The notes beneath the pieces are model-generated. The model had not been told where the DNA came from, did not search any database, and was given only the letters and a program-made list of their open reading frames with translations. A stretch of 64,000 nt of DNA from Propionivibrio dicarboxylicus (lineage in GTDB: Bacteria > Pseudomonadota > Gammaproteobacteria > Burkholderiales > Rhodocyclaceae), in NCBI GenBank assembly GCA_945902805.1, contig CAMDMZ010000022.1:1-64000 (forward strand), written 5' to 3'. Positions 25,950-34,299 of this stretch are shown one piece after another (position 1 is the first letter of the stretch; each line of letters starts with the position of its first letter). The position numbers and the translations under genes are program-made.

Positions 25950-26669
25950 CTATTGGCTGACAACCTCGGGCAGCAGACGATCGAATTCCTTCTTCACCAC
26001 GCTGTAGCACTCACAGGCCCGTGCTTCCAGTCCGTGGCGGTCAAGGACCGTGATGTGGCCACGGTGATAGTCGATCAACCCGGCCCGTTGCAGGTTGCCG
26101 GCCGCTTCGGTAACGCCTTCGCGGCGCACGCCGAGCATGTTGGCGATCAACTCTTGCGTCATGGTGAGCGTGTTGGCGCGCAGACGGTCCAGACTCAGCA
26201 ACAGCCAGCGGCAGAGTTGCTGATCCAAGGAATGATGGCGGTTACACACGGCGGTTTGCGCCATTTGAGTCAATAGCGCCTGGGTGTAACGCAACAAAAG
26301 ATTCTGCATGGGGCCGGCGCGATGAAATTCGTCCTTGAGCATCTGTCCGGTCAAACGATAGGCGTGGCCGGCACTTTGCACCACGGCTCGGCTGGGCGTG
26401 GTTTCGCCGCCCATGAAGAGCGAGACGCCAACAATGCCTTCGTTACCGACGATGGCAATCTCGGCTGACGAGCCATCTTCCATGACATAGAGCAGTGAAA
26501 CGATGGAGTCGGTAGGGAAATAGACGTGACGCATCTGTGTGCCCGATTCGTACAGCGAATGCCCCAGCGGCATCGGCACCAGCTCCAGATGACGGAACAG
26601 CCGCTCACATTCGTCTGCCGGCAAGGCAGCGAGGAGGTGATTCAGGCGGGGATCTTGGAGGTCCGGCAT
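25950..26669 (-). CDS. Crp/Fnr-family transcriptional regulator (paralogue)
   Basis: A 239-residue regulator convergent with, and closely similar to, the one at 25077. Shared blocks are LPLGHSLYESGTQMRHVYFP-like beta-roll sequence, GNEGIVGVSLFMGGETTPS, MAQTAVCNRHHSLDQQLCRW, and the recognition helix GVRREGVTEAAGNLQ, followed by ACECYSVVK. I chose the ATG at 26669 (MPDLQDP) because it aligns with the start of the paralogue at 63227 (MPNTELQNP); the frame also allows TTG at 26687. A CRP-like palindrome with 2 mismatches lies 65 nt upstream, which suggests autoregulation. Ligand unknown. Confidence 0.9.
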   Translation of the reverse strand: MPDLQDPRLNHLLAALPADECERLFRHLELVPMPLGHSLYESGTQMRHVYFPTDSIVSLLYVMEDGSSAEIAIVGNEGIVGVSLFMGGETTPSRAVVQSAGHAYRLTGQMLKDEFHRAGPMQNLLLRYTQALLTQMAQTAVCNRHHSLDQQLCRWLLLSLDRLRANTLTMTQELIANMLGVRREGVTEAAGNLQRAGLIDYHRGHITVLDRHGLEARACECYSVVKKEFDRLLPEVVSQ

Positions 26670-26733
26670 AGTAATTCTCGCAATCAACTGAACTATTTCT
26701 GAATCTCACTATACCCGGCCCACCGAAATCATC

Positions 26734-26749
26734 TGTACGCCGGGATACA
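26734..26749. promoter_or_regulatory. CRP-like palindrome, 2 mismatches
   Basis: TGTACGCCGGGATACA has perfect outer arms TGTAC...TACA. It is 65 nt before the Crp/Fnr gene on the minus strand, a position suited to autoregulation. Confidence 0.5.
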
Positions 26750-26792
26750 TATACAAAATGGCTATCGATTGGGTGATTGCGTGCCGCGGCTA

Positions 26793-26808
26793 TGCGCGCT
26801 AGCGCACA
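26793..26808. promoter_or_regulatory. CRP-like palindrome, 1 mismatch
   Basis: TGCGCGCTAGCGCACA, followed by GA. The central CGCTAGCG is fully symmetric. It lies 144 nt before the OmpA-family start. Confidence 0.6.
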
Positions 26809-26951
26809 GATGGATTGTGTCCACAAGCCGATGATGTTGGCTATGAGCTTTCCGCATGGATGATTGAACTCACGCTGCACGATGAAAGCCGGAATGACTC
26901 ATTGGAAAAAAGAATGCAGCACTTGAAACAACTCTTATGGATCGGGAAATC

Positions 26952-27659
26952 ATGAAAAACTCGTTGCTCAAAAAACAAATGGCACTGGCCATACTCTGCA
27001 CCTTCGGCCTTGGACTCAGTGTTGCATCGGGTGCCGTCAGCGCCCAAACCAATATGGCCAAGGAAGGCTATCTCACCGACCAGCGTGGCAATGTCGTCCG
27101 GAGCGGCTATGGTTTGTGCTGGCATACCAGTTCGTGGACGCCGGCTCTGGCCATCGAAGAATGCGATCCTGTTGCAGCACCGGCCATGGTGCCAAGGGTC
27201 GCGGCCAAATCGCAAGAGATTGCCGCCGCCACGCCCGCTGCCGCGACACCAGCCCCAGTCGCGAAGCCGGCGGCACAGCGTGTAACGCTGGATGCCGATA
27301 CGTTGTTCGACTTTGATAAGGCGGTGTTGCGTCCGGCAGGGAAAGCCGCTCTGGATGATTTTGTCGCCAAGACAAAGGACATTAGCCCGGAAGTCATTCT
27401 TGCTGTCGGTCATGCTGATCGGTTCGGCTCGGAGGACTACAACCAGAAGCTCTCCGAGCGCCGCGTGGCGACCGTCAATGATTACCTGCGCAGTAAAGGT
27501 ATCGATGCAAACCGGATCAAGACCGAGGGTCGCGGCGAAACGCAGCCTAAGACCAAGGCCGGTGAATGTCTGGGTGCCAAGAGCGCCAAGGTAATCGCCT
27601 GCCTGCAACCTGATCGCCGCGTTGATGTTGAAATTATCGGTACCCGCATGGCCAAGTGA
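26952..27659 (+). CDS. OmpA-family outer-membrane protein
   Basis: A 235-residue envelope protein. A signal peptide (about 1-32, cleaved near VSAQT) is followed by a short conserved N-terminal region with GYLTDQRGNVVRSGYGLCW and a cysteine pair (LCW, EECD), an Ala/Pro linker, and an OmpA-like peptidoglycan-binding domain at about 125-230 (DTLFDFDKAVLRPAGK, GHADRFGSEDYNQKLSERRA-type helix, RRVDVEI). There is no eight-stranded barrel, so it is the short OmpA type common in betaproteobacteria. The ATG at 26952 has GGGA upstream and gives a proper signal peptide; the frame also opens at 26937. A strong terminator follows. Confidence 0.9.
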   Translation: MKNSLLKKQMALAILCTFGLGLSVASGAVSAQTNMAKEGYLTDQRGNVVRSGYGLCWHTSSWTPALAIEECDPVAAPAMVPRVAAKSQEIAAATPAAATPAPVAKPAAQRVTLDADTLFDFDKAVLRPAGKAALDDFVAKTKDISPEVILAVGHADRFGSEDYNQKLSERRVATVNDYLRSKGIDANRIKTEGRGETQPKTKAGECLGAKSAKVIACLQPDRRVDVEIIGTRMAK

Positions 27660-27697
27660 TGCCCCGTTGATGGTCTGGCTGGACACTTCAGCCGCAT

Positions 27698-27726
27698 AGA
27701 AAAGCCCCGCATCGCGGGGCTTTTCT
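27698..27726. terminator. Strong intrinsic terminator after the OmpA-family gene
   Basis: AGAAAAGCCCCGC, loop ATC, GCGGGGCTTTTCT: a perfect 13-bp stem with a T-run on each strand, so it can stop both the OmpA-family gene and the convergent DUF3309 gene. Confidence 0.92.
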
Positions 27727-27752
27727 ATTGTCGCGAGCGTATGTTGTGAGCG

Positions 27753-27911
27753 TTATAGCCGGCCCATCAGCAGCAGGACAATCAGAATCACCAAGATAAG
27801 GCCAATACCGCCGCTGGGACCGTAGCCCCAACTCCGGCTGTGGGGCCAACTGGGTATTGCACCGATCAGCATCAGTATTACGACGACTAACAGTATCGTT
27901 CCGAGTGTCAT
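27753..27911 (-). CDS. DUF3309 family small membrane protein
   Basis: A 52-residue protein with two hydrophobic helices flanking the conserved motif WPHSRSWGYGPSGG: first MTLGTILLVVVILMLIGAIP, then a second helix ending LLMGRL. This is the DUF3309 pattern, with family-typical length. GGAG lies 8 nt before the ATG. The function is unknown. It is divergent from the cardiolipin synthase-like gene, and the intervening region has a perfect CRP-like palindrome 88 nt upstream of this start. Confidence 0.9.
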   Translation of the reverse strand: MTLGTILLVVVILMLIGAIPSWPHSRSWGYGPSGGIGLILVILIVLLLMGRL

Positions 27912-27998
27912 TTTGTGTCTCCAGAGTTGAGCGGGTTAGGGCACAGAAATCAGTCCCTGTGCACATGCTCACAGCCTACGCAGACGATGGCCATTGTC

Positions 27999-28014
27999 TG
28001 TGCGCTGGCGAACA
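27999..28014. promoter_or_regulatory. CRP-like palindrome, perfect
   Basis: TGTGCGCTGGCGAACA fits TGTNCGCYRGCGNACA with no mismatch. It lies 88 nt upstream of DUF3309 and 168 nt upstream of the cardiolipin synthase-like gene. Confidence 0.7.
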
Positions 28015-28053
28015 CGCAATCTTCCGTGGCAGCGGCTTGGTATCACCGTCACG

Positions 28054-28069
28054 CGTGCGCTGACGTACA
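28054..28069. promoter_or_regulatory. CRP-like palindrome, 2 mismatches
   Basis: CGTGCGCTGACGTACA, followed by GA, is the second box in this divergent region, 113 nt before the cardiolipin synthase-like start. Confidence 0.5.
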
Positions 28070-28181
28070 GACGCGGAGCGCGGCGAAGAACACGATGTGG
28101 TGTAGGGAAGTTTTTTCGACCGGCAGGTTGATCAGGCTGACCGGGGTTGTTGATCGCGCATCGCGCAGAAAGTCCCCGTCA

Positions 28182-29606
28182 ATGTTGAGTCAAGTTATCA
28201 AGCACGTTGCGCTGATGATCTTTGGTCTGCTCGCCAACGTTGGCTGTGCGACCCTGCCGGATACGGATGCTCTCATCGAACGTCATGCCGGCCAAATTGC
28301 CCGATTCGAGAATGCCCGCGGCCCACTTTCCGTGCAACAAAGTGCGACCATCCTGGCCGCGCTAAAGCGCACGTCAGGCAATATCGACATCCTCGACAAA
28401 CAGATCGCGCTGGAGCAAGCCATCGTCGGCAGCCCGCTGATCCTTGGCAACAAGGTCAGTCTGCTGCAAAACGGCGAGATTACCTATGCGGCGATGTTTG
28501 CCGCCATTCGCGCCGCCCGTGACCATATCAATCTCGAGTCCTACATCATCGAAGACGACGAGATCGGCCGGCAGTTCGCCTCCCTGTTGCTGGAACAGCA
28601 AGCGCGTGGGGTACAGGTCAATATCATCTATGACAGCTTTGGTGGAGTTAAAACGCCGCGTTCATTTTTCGACCGGTTGGTGGCAGGCGGGATCGCCGTG
28701 CTCGAATTCAATCCAATCAACCCACTGGCAGGTGGTTCGCCCTGGCTACCGAACAACCGCGATCATCGGAAGCTGCTGGTGGTCGACGGGCGGGTGGCAT
28801 TCATCGGTGGTATCAATATCAGCAGCGTCTATTCTTCGGGGTCGATCGCCCGGCGCGTAGCCAAGTCGCATGGCAACCTCGGCGGCAAATCGGTTCCCAA
28901 CGGGGTTGGCAAAAACGCCGCCTGGCGTGATACCGACTTGCAGATCGAGGGCCCGGTCGTCGGTGAATTGCAGAAGCTATTCATTGAAACCTGGATCAAG
29001 CAGCACGGCAAACCACTGGCAAGTCGAGACTATTTTCCAGCGTTGGCGCCGGCCGGCAAGGACATTGTGCGCGCCATCGGCAGCACGCCAGATGACCCCT
29101 ACAGCCTGATCTATCTGACGCTGATCTCGGCGATCGGAAATGCCGAAAGGCAGATACAGCTCACCCATGCCTACTTTGTTCCGGATCCGCAATTGCTGCA
29201 GTCGCTGATCGAGGCCGCCAAACGCGGTGTGGATGTAAAGCTGATATTGCCCAGTCATTCCGATTCGGCGATAGTGTTTCATGCCGGTCGCGCTCACTAT
29301 TCCGCATTGCTTAAGGCCGGCGTCAAGATCTATGAGCGCCATGGATCCTTGCTGCATTCAAAAACCGCACTGATCGATGGCGTCTGGTCTTGTGTTGGCT
29401 CGACCAACCTTGATTGGCGGAGCTTTCTCGATAACGATGAAATCAACGCGGTGGTTCTTGGGCGTGAATTCGCCATGCAAATGCAGGCGATGTTTAAGGC
29501 TGACCTCGATGCATCGGAGTTGATCGAACCCGAACACTGGGAGCGCAGATCCCTGATTCTTCGATTCAAAGAATTGGTCGGTGGCTTGTTTGGGCGCTTG
29601 CTTTAG
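28182..29606 (+). CDS. Phospholipase D-family cardiolipin synthase-like protein
   Basis: A 474-residue member of the phospholipase D superfamily with two HKD motifs: NNRDHRKLLVVDGRVAFIGG, and SLLHSKTALIDGVWSCVGS with STNLD following. Order and spacing fit the ClsB/ClsC type of bacterial cardiolipin synthase, which joins phospholipid head groups. The N terminus (MLSQVIKHVALMIFGLLANVGC) looks like a lipoprotein signal or anchor instead of the two transmembrane helices of ClsA. The frame extends upstream to 27915 but that part is low-complexity and covers the CRP-like boxes, so the ATG at 28182 is preferred. It stands alone, under two palindromes. Confidence 0.85.
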   Translation: MLSQVIKHVALMIFGLLANVGCATLPDTDALIERHAGQIARFENARGPLSVQQSATILAALKRTSGNIDILDKQIALEQAIVGSPLILGNKVSLLQNGEITYAAMFAAIRAARDHINLESYIIEDDEIGRQFASLLLEQQARGVQVNIIYDSFGGVKTPRSFFDRLVAGGIAVLEFNPINPLAGGSPWLPNNRDHRKLLVVDGRVAFIGGINISSVYSSGSIARRVAKSHGNLGGKSVPNGVGKNAAWRDTDLQIEGPVVGELQKLFIETWIKQHGKPLASRDYFPALAPAGKDIVRAIGSTPDDPYSLIYLTLISAIGNAERQIQLTHAYFVPDPQLLQSLIEAAKRGVDVKLILPSHSDSAIVFHAGRAHYSALLKAGVKIYERHGSLLHSKTALIDGVWSCVGSTNLDWRSFLDNDEINAVVLGREFAMQMQAMFKADLDASELIEPEHWERRSLILRFKELVGGLFGRLL

Positions 29607-29628
29607 ATTCTGGCGACGGTGGTCGAAG

Positions 29629-29883
29629 CTACTGCTTTTGCGCGACAACCCGTCCCTCCGGATTGAGGAATACCCGGTAGCGAATGCCGTTCCGGCACGT
29701 TGCAACATGGTCTGATTCCGCTTGTCGCGTGGCACTAATGACCTGGTCGCAAGGCAAACCCAGCAACATGATGACAGCGGTCAAATCCTTCAGGAGCGTG
29801 GTGTCTTCTGCGGCGCGCACTGATCCGACGAGGAATGCCATTAGTGAAAACAGGAGGGCCGAAACCCTGATGTGTGTGATCAA
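29629..29883 (-). CDS. Small exported protein, unknown function
   Basis: An 84-residue protein with a clear signal peptide (about 1-24, MITHIRVSALLFSLMAFLVGSVRA, cleaved before AED). The mature part is about 60 residues, with GLPCDQVISA and VATCRNGIRYRVFLNPEGRVV; two cysteines may form a disulphide. The NG.RYRV...N.EGRV pattern is one I associate with small uncharacterised secreted proteins of proteobacteria, but I can name no domain. It lies 16 nt downstream of the lipoprotein gene on the same strand, so the two are probably co-transcribed. Confidence 0.7.
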   Translation of the reverse strand: MITHIRVSALLFSLMAFLVGSVRAAEDTTLLKDLTAVIMLLGLPCDQVISATRQAESDHVATCRNGIRYRVFLNPEGRVVAQKQ

Positions 29884-29899
29884 GACATTTCTCCTTGCG

Positions 29900-30466
29900 T
29901 CAGATGACCAACTTGAATTTTTCGGGATCGGCCAGGATGCCCCAGATCGCTTCGCGTGATCCCGAGATAGTGTGGGCTAGGGGCGGGTCGTTGTCTTGCA
30001 GGAGGGCGAGTACTTTGAGTACCAGGAGATCGTATGGCGGCCTTAGCTTGGCAACACTGGTGGTTTGACCATCGAGGTAATGGGCCCGGAACTGTTGCAG
30101 CAAATCATCGACCTGATTCTTGAGAGCAAGTTTGGTAAACAAACCGATTGCTTCCGTATTCTTTAGTCGCAGCTTGAGAGCAGCAACGTCCAGCGGCGGA
30201 TCGGGCACGCGGGCAGCAGGTGCTACGGGTCGCGCGACCTTGGCAACGACGACTAAGGGGGGCGCCTTGGTTGGCGGCTTTTTCGGGGTGGCGGTGGCAG
30301 CCCTTGGCCGTCGCGGGCTTTCGGTGCGTGCAGCTATTACCGGCTCGACCATGGCAACCGTCGGCTTGACCGGTTGCGCCAGCACCACCGGTAGCCCACC
30401 GTTGACGCTGGCGCAACCGGCGACGGCAATGCAGAGAAATGTGACATTGGCTGACGTGAGGTTCAT
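29900..30466 (-). CDS. Lipoprotein with conserved C-terminal helical region
   Basis: A 188-residue exported protein. The N terminus carries a lipobox (LCIAVAGC, Cys18). A long Pro/Ala/Lys-rich, probably disordered linker (about 25-85) may span the periplasm. The C-terminal 95 residues look folded and helical: LKLRLKNTEAIGLFTKLALKNQVDDLLQQF, then PPYDLLVLKVLALLQDNDPPLA and EAIWGILADPEKF. I do not recognise a named domain. A CRP-like palindrome lies 39 nt upstream. It is followed by the small exported protein at 29629. Confidence 0.75.
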   Translation of the reverse strand: MNLTSANVTFLCIAVAGCASVNGGLPVVLAQPVKPTVAMVEPVIAARTESPRRPRAATATPKKPPTKAPPLVVVAKVARPVAPAARVPDPPLDVAALKLRLKNTEAIGLFTKLALKNQVDDLLQQFRAHYLDGQTTSVAKLRPPYDLLVLKVLALLQDNDPPLAHTISGSREAIWGILADPEKFKLVI

Positions 30467-30504
30467 GGTAAGAAGGAACTCTAGCCGTCAGCGCAGGCGA
30501 CGTC

Positions 30505-30520
30505 TGTTCGCTGGCGAACC
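30505..30520. promoter_or_regulatory. CRP-like palindrome, 1 mismatch
   Basis: TGTTCGCTGGCGAACC, preceded by TC, lies 39 nt upstream of the lipoprotein at 30466. Confidence 0.6.
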
Positions 30521-30550
30521 ATCGCGAGAAATGAGGCCAGCTGTCCGCTT

Positions 30551-30566
30551 CGTCTGGTAGCGCACA
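30551..30566. promoter_or_regulatory. CRP-like palindrome, 3 mismatches
   Basis: CGTCTGGTAGCGCACA, followed by GA, has a perfect right arm. It lies 184 nt before the efflux channel gene. Confidence 0.35.
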
Positions 30567-30749
30567 GAACAACAGGCCCGAGACGCATAGAGTCCGATTC
30601 TTCCATCTTGGAGAAAAGGCAATAGTCATGGGCATCAATCTCAAATCCAAAATCAACGGCGAGGTGATCGCTGTTCGGTTCGGATCTGAATGACCATGGT
30701 TGGTCTGTCGACGCTTCAACCCAGCCGCAAGAGGTCAGGTAAGCACACC

Positions 30750-32183
30750 ATGCACCTGCAGGGTTTGATCGGTAGCCTGCTGCTGGGGCTTTACGGATGC
30801 GCCACGCCGGTTCCGCCGCGCGCGCAACTCGCGGTTGATGTTCCGGTCGCATGGTCGGTGGACAGTATCGCTGCCCGAGGTGGCAAGAGCTCACTTGCCG
30901 ATTGGTGGATGCGATTCGATGATCAACTACTCGCCAGGCTCGTAACCCAAGCTTTGCAGGCCAACACCAGCATCAAGACCGCAGAGGCGGCGCTGCGCCA
31001 GGCCCGTGCCTTGCGGGATATCTCTGCCGCCGGGCTCTCGCCAACGCTGGGCAGTTCGGCTGCAGCCAGACGTAGCAAATCAGGGGATAGTGACGCCACC
31101 AACAATTTTACGGCCGGCTTCGATGCGAGTTGGGAACTCGACATTTTCGGTGCCAACCGCAACGCACTGAATGCCAGTGAAGCTACCACGCAGGCCAGTG
31201 CCGCCAGCCTGCGCAATGTGCAAGTCTCGATTGCTGCCGAGGTGGCGCTGGCCTACATCACGCTGCGTGGCGCACAGGCCCGCCTGGCGATTGCCGAGGT
31301 CAATCTGGCGACCCAGCAGGAAACCTTGCAAATTACCCAGTGGCGCTTGCAAGCGGGCTTGGTGACCTCGATCGAGACCGAGCAGGCACGGAGCGCCACC
31401 GAGCAGACGCGAGCCAGAGTGCCGCTCTTGCAAACCAGCATCGAGCAGACGCGGCACGCGCTGGCGGTGCTGACCGGACAAGCACCGGCGGCCCTGGCCG
31501 CTGTGCTGGCGGCGACGGGTCCGCTGCCCTATCCGGTCGATGACCTGATTCTGAGTATTCCCGCCGAGACCCTACGCCAGCGGCCTGACGTGCGCGCGGC
31601 CGAACATCGGGTGACCGCTGCTGCGGCCAAGGTGGCGGAGGCCGATGCGGCGCGCCTGCCGGGTTTCAAACTCGGTGGTTCCCTTGGGCTCAGCGCCGCG
31701 ACGCTGGGCACGTTGGGTAACAGCGCGTCGGTGATCGGTTCGCTGCTGGCCAGCGTGTCGCTGCCGATATTCGACGGCGGGGCCTTGCGCGGGCAGGTGC
31801 GGGTGCAGCAGGCCGCGCTCGATCAAGCCATTCTGGCTTACCAGGCTGCGGTGCTCAACGCCTTGCAGGAAGTCGAAGATGCCCTCGTCGCGCTACGCGG
31901 TGAACAACAGCGTCTGGCCCGCTTGCAACAAGCGGCCGTCGCAGCAGGTAATGCCGCAGCGCTTGCCCGACAGCGCTACAACAGTGGTTTGGTGGACTTC
32001 CAGACTGTACTGGAAACTCAACGCACCCAGCTGGCCACCGAAGACAGCGTCGCCAGTTCCGGCGCTGATCTGAGTGCCGACCACGTCCGTCTCTACAAGG
32101 CCCTTGGTGGCGGCTGGATTCCGACCATTGATGGCTCCATCACCTATCCCAACACAGAATCCGTCCGGAACCCTCACTCATGA
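30750..32183 (+). CDS. Outer-membrane efflux channel lipoprotein (NodT/OprM type)
   Basis: A 477-residue TolC-like outer-membrane factor. The signal LQGLIGSLLLGLYGC ends in a lipobox (Cys17). Two OEP repeats follow, with DWWMRFDDQLLARLVTQAL, the helical DASWELDIFGANRNALNA, and in the second half RQRPDVRAAEHRVTAAAAKV and SLPIFDGGALRGQV, all typical of the NodT family. I prefer the ATG at 30750, which gives a clean lipoprotein signal, to the ATG at 30690. The stop overlaps the MacA-like gene by 4 nt. It provides the outer-membrane exit for the MacAB-like pump downstream. Confidence 0.9.
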   Translation: MHLQGLIGSLLLGLYGCATPVPPRAQLAVDVPVAWSVDSIAARGGKSSLADWWMRFDDQLLARLVTQALQANTSIKTAEAALRQARALRDISAAGLSPTLGSSAAARRSKSGDSDATNNFTAGFDASWELDIFGANRNALNASEATTQASAASLRNVQVSIAAEVALAYITLRGAQARLAIAEVNLATQQETLQITQWRLQAGLVTSIETEQARSATEQTRARVPLLQTSIEQTRHALAVLTGQAPAALAAVLAATGPLPYPVDDLILSIPAETLRQRPDVRAAEHRVTAAAAKVAEADAARLPGFKLGGSLGLSAATLGTLGNSASVIGSLLASVSLPIFDGGALRGQVRVQQAALDQAILAYQAAVLNALQEVEDALVALRGEQQRLARLQQAAVAAGNAAALARQRYNSGLVDFQTVLETQRTQLATEDSVASSGADLSADHVRLYKALGGGWIPTIDGSITYPNTESVRNPHS

Positions 32184-33532
32184 GCACCGCACCGCCCGTC
32201 AATTCAACGCCGCCCAGCACGGAGTCCGCGGCACCTCAGACAGACGCAGATCTCGCCGCGTTACTGGCCGAACCGGCGCCGCAAGCGTGGTACCGTCGCC
32301 GCCTGGTTTGGGCCGGCGCCGTGGTCCTGTTGCTAATCGCAGGCGGGCTGTGGTGGTGGCTTGAGCGCAAGGCCGATTTGGCTGCACCGAGTTACGCGAC
32401 ACAAACCGTAGCACGCGGCAAGCTGACGCTGACTGTCACCGCTAATGGCACCATTCAGCCGACGCGTTCCATTAACATCGGCAGCGAGCTCTCGGGTACG
32501 GTGCTCAAGGTCAATGTCGACGTCAATGACCGCATTACCAAAGGCCAGGTGTTGGTCGAACTCGATTCGGCCAAGTTGCGCGGCCAGATCCTGCGCGCCA
32601 AAGCAGCGTTGGCCGTTGCCAATGCCAAGGTGCGGCAGACCGAGGCGACGGTAACCGAGACGCGGGTGAGTATGGGTCGCTTTGAAGAGGTGGCGCGCCT
32701 GTCGGGTGGCAAGGTTCCGTCGAAGACCGAGCTCGATGGTGCGCGTGCCAAACTCGATCGCGCCATCGCCGACGAAGGCAGCGCCCGTGCCAGCGTCGCC
32801 GATGCCACGGCCGCGTTGGCAACCGACGAGATCAATTTGTCCAAGTCGTCGATCAGAGCCCCGGCCGACGGCGTGGTGCTGACGCGCAATGTTGATCCCG
32901 GAAATGCCGTGGCGGCCTCGCTGCAGGCGGTGACCTTATTTACCGTGGCCGAGGATCTGGCCAAGCTGCGTTTGTGGGTTTATGTGGATGAAGCCGATGT
33001 CGGTTCGGTAAAGGCGGGGCAGGATGCGACCTTCACCGTCAGCGGCTACCCGAGCCGGAAATTTCCGGCCCAAATCACGCGTGTCGGCTTTGGCTCGACG
33101 ATTACTGATAACGTCGTCACCTACCTGACGTATCTGGACGTAGACAACGCCGACCTCAGTTTGCGGCCGGGCATGACGGCCACCGCCAGCATAACGGCCA
33201 TGCAACGCAAGGATGTGCTGCTGGTGCCCAATACCGCGTTACGCTTCACGCCGACCTCTGGCAAAGCGGCAGCGAGCGCCGCGAAGACCGGAGTCATGGC
33301 CAGTCTGACGCCGCGCATGCCGGGTAATCGCACACGCAAGACGGCTGCTGAGGGAGCCAGCACGGCGACGGCCAAGCAGGTGTGGGTGCTGCCACCCGGC
33401 GGCGACGGCAGTCCGGTAGCGGTGGCGGTGACGCCGGGCATCAGCGACGGCCATATGACCGAAATCACTGACGGCGATCTACAAGTCGGGATGAGAGTGA
33501 TCACCGATCAAATGACGGCGGCAGCCAAGTGA
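32180..33532 (+). CDS. macA: MacA-like periplasmic adaptor
   Basis: A 450-residue membrane-fusion protein. A cytoplasmic N-terminal tail of about 35 residues precedes one transmembrane helix (LVWAGAVVLLLIAGGLWWWL). Then come the barrel-sandwich halves (GTIQPTRSINIGSELSGTV, and SSIRAPADGVVLTRNVDPG), a helical hairpin between them, and a beta-barrel domain (LRLWVYVDEADVGSVKAGQ). A low-complexity insert of about 50 residues (370-420) interrupts the membrane-proximal domain. It overlaps the channel gene (ATGA) and the ATPase gene (GTGA) by 4 nt each, giving a tightly coupled channel-adaptor-ATPase-permease operon. Confidence 0.9.
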   Translation: MSTAPPVNSTPPSTESAAPQTDADLAALLAEPAPQAWYRRRLVWAGAVVLLLIAGGLWWWLERKADLAAPSYATQTVARGKLTLTVTANGTIQPTRSINIGSELSGTVLKVNVDVNDRITKGQVLVELDSAKLRGQILRAKAALAVANAKVRQTEATVTETRVSMGRFEEVARLSGGKVPSKTELDGARAKLDRAIADEGSARASVADATAALATDEINLSKSSIRAPADGVVLTRNVDPGNAVAASLQAVTLFTVAEDLAKLRLWVYVDEADVGSVKAGQDATFTVSGYPSRKFPAQITRVGFGSTITDNVVTYLTYLDVDNADLSLRPGMTATASITAMQRKDVLLVPNTALRFTPTSGKAAASAAKTGVMASLTPRMPGNRTRKTAAEGASTATAKQVWVLPPGGDGSPVAVAVTPGISDGHMTEITDGDLQVGMRVITDQMTAAAK

Positions 33533-34299
33533 GTGAGTTGCTTATCAGTCTGCGCGGTGTGACCAAACGCTACGGCAGCGGCGCGTCCGAATTGATGGCG
33601 CTCAAAGGCATCGATCTCGATATCACTGCCGGCGAGTTTGTCGCCATCATGGGGCCCAGCGGCTCGGGTAAATCGACGGCGATGAATATCCTGGGTTGTC
33701 TTGACACACCAACCGCCGGCCAGTATCTATTCAAGGGTGCCCATGTCGAGGTTTTGTCGCGTGACCAGCGCGCTCGCCTGCGCCGGCGCTTTCTCGGTTT
33801 TGTGTTCCAGGGATTCAACTTGCTGGCGCGCACCTCGGCGCAGGAGAACGTCGAACTGCCACTGCTGTATCGCGGTGAAAGTGCCACCGTACGCCGCGCC
33901 GCCGCCACCAAAGCCTTGCAGGCAGTCGGCCTGGGAGGCTGGGAGCAACACACGCCGGCCGAGCTTTCCGGCGGACAGCAACAGCGCGTGGCGATCGCCC
34001 GCGCCATCGTCACGTCACCGGCGGTGGTGTTGGCCGACGAGCCAACCGGCAATCTCGATACCCAGCGCAGCCACGAAATCATGGGGCTGCTGTTGGCACT
34101 GAATCGCGACCATGGCATTACGGTTCTGATGGTGACGCATGAACCGGATATGGCCGTCTACGCACGACGCATGGTGCACTTTGTCGATGGCGGACTAGCC
34201 GAGGATGCCGTCAATCCGCATCCGGTAACAGCCGCCCCGGTCATCAATGCAGCCATAGCTGCAGTCGCTGACGAAACAACCGCAACGGAGCTTGCCTGA
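33529..34299 (+). CDS. MacB-like ABC transporter ATP-binding protein
   Basis: A 256-residue ATPase of the MacB/LolD family with Walker A (GPSGSGKST), Q-loop (FVFQGFNLLARTSA), signature (LSGGQQQRVAIARAI), Walker B with catalytic Glu (VVLADEPTGNLD), and H-loop (MVTHEPD). The start is GTG at 33529, overlapping the adaptor stop by 4 nt. The C-terminal tail of about 35 residues is Ala/Val-rich and not conserved in the family. In E. coli MacB the ATPase and permease are fused; here they are separate genes joined by a TGATG overlap. The pump may export macrolides, peptides or lipids. Confidence 0.92.
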   Translation: MSELLISLRGVTKRYGSGASELMALKGIDLDITAGEFVAIMGPSGSGKSTAMNILGCLDTPTAGQYLFKGAHVEVLSRDQRARLRRRFLGFVFQGFNLLARTSAQENVELPLLYRGESATVRRAAATKALQAVGLGGWEQHTPAELSGGQQQRVAIARAIVTSPAVVLADEPTGNLDTQRSHEIMGLLLALNRDHGITVLMVTHEPDMAVYARRMVHFVDGGLAEDAVNPHPVTAAPVINAAIAAVADETTATELA